Assembly (NCBI GenBank): GCA_023079485.1
Contig: CM041115.1
Location: forward strand, 25,483,505 to 25,547,504
Source: Archilochus colubris
Lineage: Eukaryota; Chordata; Aves; Apodiformes; Trochilidae
Length of the DNA: 64,000 nt
Reading direction: 5' to 3'
Shown here: in pieces, positions 55,446 through 64,000 of the stretch
Layout: each line of letters starts with the position of its first letter
How positions within the stretch are numbered: the first letter of the stretch is position 1
Program-made: the position numbers and the translations under genes
Notes under the pieces: generated by a model
Told to the model about the DNA's origin: nothing
Database searches by the model: none
Seen by the model: the letters and a program-made list of their open reading frames with translations, nothing else

Positions 55446-55859
55446 TCCTGCCTTCCTGCCTGCCTGCCTTCCTGCCTGCCTGCCTGCCTGCCTTCCTGCC
55501 TTCCTGCCTTCCTGCCTTCCTGCCTGCCTGCCTGCCTGCCTGCCTTCCTGCCTTCCTGCCTTCCTGCCTTCCTGCCTTCCTGCCTTCCTGCCTGCCTGCC
55601 TGCCTTCCTGCCTGCCTGCCTTCCTGCCTGCCTTCCTGCCTGCCTTCCTGCCTGCCTTCCTGCCTGCCTTCCTGCCTTCCTGCCTTCCTGCCTTCCTGCC
55701 TTCCTGCCTTCCTGCCTTCCTGCCTTCCTGCCTTCCTGCCTTCCTGCCTGCCTTCCTGCCTGCCTTCCCACCTTCCTGCCTTCCCACCTTCCTGCCTGCT
55801 TTCTTGCCCGCCTTCCTCTCTTCCTGCCTGCCTATCTGCCTCCCTTCCTCCCTCCCTTC
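55251..55859 (+). repeat. Compound TTCC / TGCC tetranucleotide array
   Basis: A 609-bp array in blocks: (TTCC)17 at 55253-55320, (TGCC)7 at 55321-55348, then long stretches alternating as TTCCTGCC 8-mers, TTCCTGCCTGCC 12-mers (about 55605-55670) and short TGCC runs, decaying after about 55765. Neither unit contains a stop in any frame, so six-frame ORFs up to 233 codons (Leu-Pro-Ser/Ala-Cys, or Gly-Arg-Gln-Ala) cross it. They are repeat artefacts. Confidence 0.97.
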
Positions 55860-57285
55860 AGAAAAGCACCAAAACTATCTCACAGCTTGGTTATGTGACT
55901 TCATTAACTGGTTAACATGTACAGAATAAAGGAGAAAGCCTGCAGTGGGGAGGTACTTTCTTCATTCAGAAAGTAGAAGGTGGAAAGGATGGATTAGGGT
56001 TTCCCAGTATGCATGGGAAGATTGTAACAGAACATGGGAAGTGTGGAACAGAGACTTTTCTGGAAGAGTGGTGGAGGAGGGCTTCAGTTTTGAGGCAACT
56101 GTTGTTAACAACATTCAGAAGGAGAAAACTCCAGGGATACCTGTGTGTTTTAACCATCTGATGTGGTATTCATTGCTTTTAAGAAATGGTTTCTGAACCA
56201 TAAGGGCTTTTGAGTCCCAGTTATGGAAAAGTACACATATATGTCTAATTTTAACTTCATCTGGGAATAATCACTGGAAAGAGGGATAAACATCCTGTGG
56301 TATATATTAGTCTAAGAAAAAAAAAAAGGCATGAGGAAATAATTTGTGGCAGAGTAAAATGAAAGATTAGATATCCCATGTGCACTTTAGACTTTCCCAC
56401 AGTCATGGTTATGACAGTCTGCAGTCCTTTTCTGACATAGGTGAGACATCATATTCCTAAGAAGGCAACAGTTCTCCTTGATGAGGCTGCTGCTGTTCTC
56501 ACATAGGCTTTTTTCATATACAGATTGCAAAGTGTGAGCGTAATGTGTGGTACTGAACATAAGCTAGATAAGTGGAAGAAAGAAGCAGGGTTCTAGAAGT
56601 TTAAATAAAACTGCTATTGCCTGATACACTAGTCAAAGCTTGGTTAAAGAGAAAATTATAGCTTGATGTGTTCCAAAACTTTCCATAGTAAAGGAGACAA
56701 ATGGAAGGATTAAGGAAATCCATCTAAGGACTCGAGAAAAAATTCTGGCTTGTGGTGGAATGATTGGTGGTTTAACAGACCTTCTTAAGCACTTGAGCAA
56801 ACTGGGAATTCACTTGATAAAGATGAGCTGTTATTAATATTGTCCTGGCATCTGTTACTGTGTTTGTACTTCACTCAGTCATGGCTTGGGACCCCATCAT
56901 GGTAGGTGAAATGAAATGGAAATCTCTTCTGTGAGCATCTTTACTTGTCAAAATTAGGGCTTGAGTTACAGTGGACTGTGGTGTGTTTTATGAACTTTAT
57001 ATTTTCTATTTCGTATCTGTTTTCCATCCTGTTCAAATTTGGATTTATCTGTATGAGAGCTGACTCTGCATTTTTTGTAAAGGCTGTGCCAAGTTGCTGT
57101 TAGAACTTTCCCAAGGGCAAAAGCTCTTCAGAAATCTTTGGATCAATGGCATTCTCTAAGCCATGCTTTTGCAAACTATTAGGCATGCATGTGAACTCAA
57201 ACACATTCAGACTTGCATTATTATCCCTCTTAACGTTCATTTTAAATAACAACAAAATACAACCCACAGTCTATGCTTTTTCCAA
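55860..57285. other. Intronic DNA, nothing recognised
   Basis: AT-rich intron without identified features. Confidence 0.6.
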
Positions 57286-57289
57286 AATT

Positions 57290-57720
57290 TGTCCCTGATA
57301 AAGCTATGAGCTATGGTGGCTTTTCCCAATCATCTTTTAATTGACGTGTGATAATCCCCAGGAGGACTCGCTCCACAAAGGAGCTCATATCTATATATGT
57401 GTCACACTCCTAGCTCAATACATTTATAATGACTTCTGTATTTTTATAAACGGACAGAATTTACAAGCATAGCATATGAAACTATAAATGTTTCCAAATA
57501 TTATAAACATTGTGGCAAACCCATGAAAAAGGAGTAGAATGGAGTGCTTACTTCTGTTTTAATTATAGTGTCAGCAGTAGTAAGCCTACACACAGATAAT
57601 ATTAAGGTCATTAAAGCATATGAGGTTTAGTAACATGATACAATACCTGCAAATTCCTTGTGTGTAAACATGTTGCTGTAGAGATCAAAAAGGGAAGGTC
57701 ATAATTAACAAGAATATAAT
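57290..57720. promoter_or_regulatory. Candidate conserved non-coding element (inference)
   Basis: TTAATTGA (57337-57344) lies next to TAATCCCC (57352-57359, an OTX/CRX-like site), with further AT-rich homeodomain-type sites to about 57710. No repeat sequence is seen. The call rests on motif density and not on alignment. Confidence 0.2.
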
Positions 57721-59293
57721 GTCTCTTCAAAGGATTTTATATCTAGTTCTCAGAGACGGAAATTAGAAAACTGGATAGCCTGCTTGAGGAAAACCATTCT
57801 ATTTCTAGTGATACCAAGGGAAAATCAAAGAACAAAAGTGCTTATGAAAAGTATGAAGATGTATTTTTCTCTAAGTGCTCTATTTAGTATTATTAGCTTG
57901 TTTTATTAGCAGTTTACTCTAATACATTCTTAATGCTGTACAATAACTGTATTTGGTTTTGTTAATGCCACTGAAAACAGTAATGAGATCTGAGGTTTTT
58001 GTTTCATTCTAGATAATGTGTTGTTTCGTTGCAACATAAAAGTATGACATTAGTCATTTATGTGCAGTCTGCTAGTGCAGAAATGTTAGCTTTTATTTCA
58101 TGGTATGTAATACAGTTAGTATTTATGAAAGAGAAACCTTCTTACATGAGAGAAAGGCCTTCGGATATTTCATGTGTAAGGAACTATATATGATCTCTAC
58201 CCCTTATATTTCACAGGACTTTATGTGCAGCCATAAGACTGTAAAGTAGGAGATGCCTGTTATTTATTTCCAGCTGATTTTTGTTTGTTTTTTAATGAGA
58301 AGAAATATCACAGAGACAAGATAGATTTCTCTGAGAAGCTCAGGCTGCAGTTAGATGACAGCTTTGCCCTGACTGATAAACTAACGTAACTGTTCTTGCT
58401 TTTATGGAGAAAAAAAAAAAAAGCTTTCACAAACAACAGCTGAGCTTGGTTTTTGTAGTGGCTCAGGGCTTAGTTCAGATGAACAGCTCAGACAGGGTGG
58501 GGTTTTTCTGCAGCTGAAATTTCTGCTTTCTTGTTATCTTGTGATAGCTGTGGTGGAAACTGTGCTTGCATTGAGATGATTTTATATTTTCCTGAATTGA
58601 GCTGGGCTCAGCAACTTGGGAGGACAGATGGTCACTATGACTATAATAAAATTTTGGACTAGATCCAAAATCATGCTGTCTGCCTGATGTGAGCCCTCAG
58701 CTGCTGTTCAGTTCTGGAGGTGGCCAGCACTGTGAAAGGCTGAGCTTTGGGATGCTTTCATGGTCTGCACTACAAAAGTGTGACTCAGGTACACTAGCCA
58801 ATCTTACAATAGAGAAGGCTTATCATTAAATCGCCCTCCAGAGGAGATAAGAGACCTTCCTAAGACAGATTCATGGCTACCAGAGGAAGTACTGGACCAA
58901 TAATTAAATTAGAAATCCATGGTTTACATCTCCTACCAAATATGATTTGATTTTTGTTTTATCTGACTTTGATATGAGAACTGCTTTCAAACCATGTAGC
59001 TTTCAACCCAATATGTAAACTGCAATGGAACAGAAACTACAAGAAAAATTAGATTCTTCCAGGCTAAGCAGTTGCATTCAGACAGTTAATTCAGCATACA
59101 GTGCTAACTGTAGAAACAAAGTATGCATTACTTTCTTCTAGGAACTCTCACGAGAACAGAACTTGTCTGGCAAGTCATTTCCATTTTTAGGGGGCCTGAA
59201 AAATATAGTCACTTGTGAGATAGGCCGTAATAACCCAGTGTTTTCACACAGTACAAAGCCAGTGTGAAATAGATATAAGACATTCCAAGACAA
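57721..59293. other. Intronic DNA, nothing firmly recognised
   Basis: 58330-58500 holds several E-box and TGACAG-type motifs (AGATGACAGC, ACAGCTGAGC) but no structure beyond that. Confidence 0.5.
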
Positions 59294-59760
59294 TCACAGA
59301 ATCATCTGGGTTGGAAAGGACCTCTGAGATTATCAAGTTCAACCTTTAATCCACTACCACTGTGGTTACCAGACCATGGCACTCAGTTTACTCTCTAACA
59401 TATAGAGCCACCCCTCCACCTCTCCTACCTTGTCTGTCCCTTCTCAGGAGATTGCAACCATCCTTGGCAGCACTCCAGTCATGGGAGTCATCCCACCAAG
59501 TTTCCGTGATAGTGACTACATCAGAGCTTTCGTGCTGCACGATGGCTTCCATCTCCTCTTGTTTGTTTCCCATACTGCTTGCATTGATGTACATGCACTT
59601 CAGCTGGGCTATGGATTCTACTCTTAACTCAGGCTTTCTCTCCTGGGGCTCATCTGTGGAGAGCCTGGTTTCAATCCCTACCCCCCTCAAACCTAGTTTA
59701 AGGCCGTCCTTATCAGCCCCACAAGCTTACAGGCTAAGCACATCTGATTTGAGGACAGGA
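59294..59760 (-). mobile_element. CR1 derivative, 3' UTR fused to endonuclease domain
   Basis: The CR1 3' end starts at 59294 (AATCACAGAATCATCTGG) and runs about 95 bp to CATGGCACTCAGT. It then switches directly into the start of ORF2 (59388-59690), with ORF2 leader similarity to about 59760. All of RT is missing. The joint carries a short shared ACTC. Antisense to EFNA5. Confidence 0.87.
59388..59690 (-). pseudogene. CR1 ORF2 endonuclease N-terminal fragment (open, truncated)
   Basis: One hundred open codons: INASSMGNKQEEMEAIVQHE, DVVTITETWWDDSHDWSA (Glu of the catalytic ETWW motif present), then RRDRQGRRGGGVALYVRE. It corresponds to the first third of the APE-type endonuclease and stops at the fusion joint. 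The rest of the endonuclease and the RT are absent. Confidence 0.88.
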
Positions 59761-59910
59761 GTAAAGCAAAGTATGCATTTGTATTAGGTACCCTATTAAT
59801 ACTTCTCAAAGTATTCTCAAAGTTCTCAAAACTTCATTTGGAAATCTTTGCATCCGTAGTACTTTTGCCTGTATTAATCCATAGGCTGTATTATCTGTGA
59901 CCTTGCATCT

Positions 59911-60558
59911 CACAGAATCATAGAATAATTTGGGTTGGGAAGGGACCTTTAGTCCACCGCCCACCTGCAGCAAGTAGGGATGCCCTCAACTAGAACAGGT
60001 TGATCAGAATCTAGTCAAGCCTCACCTTGAAGATCTCCAGGGAGGAGTACTCAACTACCTCCCTGGGCAACCTGTTCCATTTTTCCACTGCCCTCCTGGT
60101 AAGAATTTTTTTTCTAATATCCAATCTAAAACTACTTTTCTCTAAAACCATTGCCCCTTTTCCTATCACTATAAATCCTTTTCCTATCATATAAACAGTC
60201 CATTTCCAGCCGTCCTGTAGGCCCCCTTCAGATACGGAAAAGTCTCTCTTAGGTCTTCCAGATTCTTCATTTTTCCAGGCTGAACAACCCCAACTCCCTC
60301 AGCCTGTCTTCCTAGGAGAGGTGTTCCACCCCCTCATTTTTTTTCCCCTCCTCTGGACCTGCTTCATCAGGTCTATGTCCTTCCTGCATTGAGGGCTGCA
60401 GAACTGGATGTAGTACTCTAGGTGAGGTCTTACCACAGAAGAGTAAGGTGACAGAATCATCTGTCTTGATCTCTAAGCCATGCTTTTTTGACGAATCAGC
60501 CTAGGATGCAATTGGCCCTCTGTGCTGCAAACATACTGTTGGCACATGTCCAGCTTGT
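59911..60558 (-). mobile_element. CR1 3' fragment
   Basis: Antisense CR1 with 3' end CACAGAATCATAGAATAATT at 59911, the 3' UTR, and degenerate ORF2 C-terminus up to about 60558, where TTTATTTGTTTATTTACTTA follows. Typical CR1 phrases in complement include the CCTGTTCCATTTTTCCACTG block near 60070. Broken coding, 5'-truncated. Confidence 0.87.
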
Positions 60559-61017
60559 TTATTTGTTTATTTACTTATTTCCATCTTTGATATTTTAACT
60601 TTCACAGAATCATTCTACTTAGAAAAGACTTTTAAGATCATCAAGTTGAATCATAAACTAACTCTGCAAACATAACTGTACCAAGTCCAGTAGCCACAAG
60701 TCTGTACCAAGACTGTGTCCCTCAGCAACATACCCAAGGATGCCCTCCCTGGCCAGCGTATTCCAGTGTTTCATAACCTTCCAGTGAAGAATCTAATCTA
60801 AACCCCCTCTGGTACACCTTAGAGCCTTCCCAGTCTCAGGCAGATCAACACAGGGTGCACTTGATCCCCCCATGCAGATTAACAATAAAGATATTACAGA
60901 GAACTGGCACAAACACTGAGCCCTGGGGAACACTGCTTGTGACTGGACACCAGCTGGATTTATTCCGCTCTCCACAACTCACATTTGTAGCCATTCACAG
61001 CCATAGAGACAGCTTTT

Positions 61018-61206
61018 TCACCAGGAAATTGTACGCCAGTCTATCCCATTTGTAGCCAGTTTCTCCAGGAGAATGCTGTGGGAAACAGTGCCAAAGGCTA
61101 TGCTAAGGTCCAGGTAAACAACATCTACAGCTTTTCCCTCATCCATGAAATGGGTCTCCTTGGCAAGGAAGGAAGTTAAGTTTGACAACCAGGACCTGCC
61201 TTTCAT
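61018..61206 (-). pseudogene. CR1 reverse transcriptase fragment
   Basis: Open stretch KGRSWLSNLTSFLAKETHFM then [20 protein letters not shown] and SHSILLEKL. This is the RT palm segment with the first catalytic Asp (VVYLDLSIAF, family consensus [10 protein letters not shown]). Confidence 0.85.
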
Positions 61207-61629
61207 GAACCCATGCTGATGGGCCTGATCCCCTGTTGTCCTTCATGTGCTGCATAATGGCATTCAAGATGATCTGCTCCTTAACCTTCTCCAGCACTGA
61301 GGTCAGGCTGGCAGGCCTATAGTTCCCACTATCCCCTTCTGGACGTACTTGTACAGGCGGGTCACATTTGCCATTCCACAGGCTACTGCAACCAGGCCTC
61401 TCTGTTCAGCCAGGCTGATCTTTTCCCCCACTGTCTCATTATTTTGGCACAGGGGTGTGGCTTGTTCCTGCAATTGTAAGATTTTCTTCTTGAAGAATGT
61501 CTGGCCTTCCTGGACTCCTTTGCTTTTCAGAACTGCTTCCCAAGGGACTCTGTCAGTCAGTCTCTGAGACAGGTCAGAGTCTGCTTGCTGAAAGATCAAG
61601 GCAGCTGTTCTGCTGACTTCTCTCTTTAC

Positions 61630-61998
61630 CTACCCAACAATAGAGAATTCCAGCATTTTGTGGTTGCTATACCCAAGGCAGCTTCCAACCATTACACCTT
61701 CCACAAGCCCAACGCTGTTGACAAACAGCAGGTCCAGCCATGTCCCTTCTTTAGTTGGCTCTCTCACCAGCTGTGTCATGAAGTTGCCCTCTGCACACCG
61801 GGAGCCTCCAGAACTGTTCCATCTCTGCTGTATCGTGTTTCCAGCAGACATCTGGGAAGTTGAAGTCCCTCGTGAAGTCTCTCGGGCAATAGAATGAGAG
61901 ACTTCTATCAAATGTCCATAGAGTATTTTGTGTCTCTCTTCATCCTGGTCTACAACAGACTCACACCAAGATGTCTGGTTTGCTGGCCTTCCCCCCAC
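61630..61998 (-). pseudogene. CR1 endonuclease C-terminal fragment
   Basis: The minus-strand frame reads FMTQLVREPTKEGTWLDLLF then VNSVGLVEGVMVGSCLGYSN and HKMLEFSIVG. This is the end of the CR1 APE-type endonuclease (consensus of the type 'EPTR.GALLDLVLTN.EGLVG.V..GGSLGCSDHEMVEF'). The conserved SDH near the end reads SNH, so the Asp of the catalytic Asp-His pair is lost. Confidence 0.82.
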
Positions 61999-62310
61999 TT
62001 CTAACCCTTAATTATTCCACAGTGTTGTCACCATCATTAACTTCCAGGCATTCATAGCACTCTCTAACATACAGAGTAACTCCACCACCTCTCCTTCCTT
62101 ACCTTTCCCTTCTGAAGAGCTTGCAGTCATTGACTGTAGCACTCCAGTCACGTGAGTTGTGCCACAACGTTTCTGCGATGTCAATGATATGGTTTTCCTA
62201 CTGCACTATGACTTCTAGATCCTCTTGTTTGTTGTACATGCTATGTGCATTTGTGTAGATGCACTTCATTTGGGCTGATGGTCCCCTTTTTGCGAGATCT
62301 CCTAATTTTT

Positions 62311-64000
62311 AAGCTGGATTTTTTCAGGCAACTCCAGGTGTTTGTATCAGTCCTAGATCAGGTGATTTACCACACAAGATACTCTGTCTATTGGCTTGTG
62401 ATTTCTGAGTCTTTAATTTGCATAATGTTTTTGCTATTGTGATCTTGCCTTGATGATGATGATGAAATATAGAAAGACGGTATACTTGGTAAGAGCAAAG
62501 AAATAAGTAAGTTTAGTCACACCTTAGTGAGGAAGTGTGCTTGTTTGTAAGGTCTGAAGAATGAGTAAGTCATGGATATTCAGTATTTTTTTTGTGTCAT
62601 AATGGAGTCACATTTATGCTTCCAGAAGAAAACAGTATTATATCAGAATGAAAGAGCAGGCATGCAAAGACTTAAAAATTAAACACAGGTATTGATGAAA
62701 GCTGGGATTTCCATAGGACCCATATTTATGTGCTTTTAATTTTTTATTTTAACACAAGGAGAAACTCATTGGTATATCCTTTCAAGTAGCTTCTTTTTTG
62801 ATCAATAATTTTGAAGACAAGTTTATTTTCTTTAGGTATGAGCCATCATGGACTCACACAAAATATTATTTTATTGATTCATTAAATTCTACTTGACTTT
62901 TTCAGTTGTACCACTTATGTGGATTTTTAACTTTTTGCAGTCTAAACTGTGAGAAGAATACCTAATTCTGCATTTACCTGGCTAATTTGCATAGAATTGT
63001 GTATATAGTAAATCACATGAAAACCTACAGGGGAAAGTCTCAGCTCTTCTAACAACTAATGGGTTATTTTTTCTTTTGTCTTGCACAAATTGAGAAACAC
63101 TGCCTATGGCAAACATAGTGGAAAACTGCATTTTTAGTGCCTTCATAGATACTAATTTCTTTACAAAGGAAAAAGCAAATGACTGTTCTTGAAAATAAAA
63201 CTATAAAGCTCTGTAGCTGATACAGGGTATTGCATGCTAAAACACACTGGTGGTATTGTGATTTGCAGGCTGTAAGAGGTTAAGCTGAGGAAGGACCTGA
63301 TAATATATTAATAATGTACCATGTGTTTTCTAGCATATAATTGCTTAGGAGTGGGATGAAAGGAAAAAGTTTTTTATTTGTTTGCTTGTGGGGTTTTGTG
63401 TTTCGTTTTGGTTTTTTTTCCATATTTAAATATAGCTAGCAAATACTGGAATATTTATGGTTTGGCTCTAGACGTGGAGAAAATAATTTTTTTCTCACTG
63501 CCATTTCTTTCCCTAAAAGGTATTAAAATGGTAGCCAGAAGTGGTTCAGAGAAATTTTCTCATCTAAATTGTTTGTATGGGCTATCTTTTTATCCATCCC
63601 AAATTTAATCTGTGTGTAGTAGTTCACTGCGTGTTTTGTTTTGTTTTGTTTTCTAAACTGACAGAGTTGGAATTTTCATCTCAAGAACTCAAAAGATCAT
63701 GATTTGAATTTCTTCTGAATCATGTAATTTTCCTATTAAAATAATGAAAAGACCAAACCAGTTATTTTTGCAGTCCTTGATGTGTTTTAATATATCCTGT
63801 GATTTCAGAGTGTACTTCTTCCTAACCCCAAGTCTTTGTGTAACCATGAAGTCTAAAACATGCTCTTTTCAAAGACAGACCCAGGACATTGTCACATTGC
63901 TGGTAACAGTGAGGTTGAGGAGGGGAGGAGTGAAGGATCATAGGAACTGTAATGGAATACAGAAGCTGGCAACACTGCAGAGTTGCCTTTCTGTTTTTCA
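62311..64000. other. Intronic DNA, nothing recognised
   Basis: AT-rich intron with a (TGA)4 run near 62452, a G/T tract at 63366-63420 and TTTTG repeats at 63635-63652. No coding or transposon signal identified. Confidence 0.6.

Larger units (their letters stand above)
60602..62310 (-). mobile_element. CR1 retrotransposon, mosaic copy with internal deletions
   Basis: Antisense. The 3' end at 60602 (TCACAGAATCATTCTACTTA) belongs to a CR1-C-like subfamily. The 3' UTR runs to about 60826, then jumps into the RT palm region, continues through RT N-terminal coding (61206-61018) and an RT-endonuclease linker (about 61380-61600), and then the endonuclease (61998-61630 and on to about 62300). The RT C-terminal part is missing. 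Frames are broken repeatedly. The 5' end near 62310 is approximate. Confidence 0.87.

Noticed and set aside
55184..55915. Long ORFs (189-233 codons) on both strands
   Set aside because: They are translations of the TTCC/TGCC array, which has no stop in any frame; Leu-Pro-Ser-Cys and Gly-Arg-Gln-Ala repeats have no protein support.

Overview
This window is vertebrate and almost certainly avian intronic DNA. It carries one protein-coding exon, at 39471-39763 on the + strand. That exon encodes 97 codons of the Eph-receptor-binding domain of ephrin-A5 (EFNA5, exon 2). It has a clean AG acceptor and a GTGAGT donor. The first 39.5 kb is therefore the 3' part of EFNA5 intron 1, and the last 24.2 kb is the 5' part of intron 2. 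No other functional gene, rRNA, tRNA or CRISPR array could be supported.

The bird assignment rests on the repeats. The dominant element is CR1, a non-LTR retrotransposon. At least a dozen copies share the diagnostic 3' end (an 8-bp ATTCTATG-type repeat followed by a 'GGTTGGAAGGGACCT'-like block). Several keep recognisable ORF1-esterase, APE-endonuclease or reverse-transcriptase fragments. CR1 is also abundant in other sauropsids, so a crocodilian or turtle is not formally excluded. No SINEs or L1 were recognised.

Layout. 1-12.5 kb: AT-rich intron with simple repeats (A/C-rich tract, AAGGGG array, CCTGCC and CCCT arrays). 12.5-15.3 kb: a long antisense CR1 with ORF1 and endonuclease remnants, split by a 349-bp solo LTR of an endogenous retrovirus flanked by a 4-bp target duplication. 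16.5-17.1 kb: sense CR1 3' end. 17-24 kb: plain intron with one candidate regulatory block near 21.1 kb. 24.1-30 kb: three CR1 copies plus a decayed scrap; two antisense copies share a perfectly identical 202-bp block. 30-39 kb: intron with two CR1 remnants, G/T-only tracts and a homeodomain-motif-rich block at 33.5-33.7 kb. 39.47 kb: EFNA5 exon 2. 44.0-45.5 kb: the youngest-looking CR1, 471 codons with a single frameshift. 51.9 kb: a diverged sense CR1 tail. 55.25-55.86 kb: a 609-bp compound TTCC/TGCC array. 59.3-62.3 kb: three antisense CR1 derivatives head to tail, two with internal deletions. 62.3-64 kb: plain intron.

I found no convincing new gene system. The best leads are the 202-bp identity patch between diverged CR1 copies, the recurrent internally deleted CR1s, the nested solo LTR, the two CR1 copies with FAED in place of the catalytic FADD motif, and a few motif-dense non-coding blocks that could be EFNA5 enhancers. 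The enhancer calls are inference only, because no alignment could be run.
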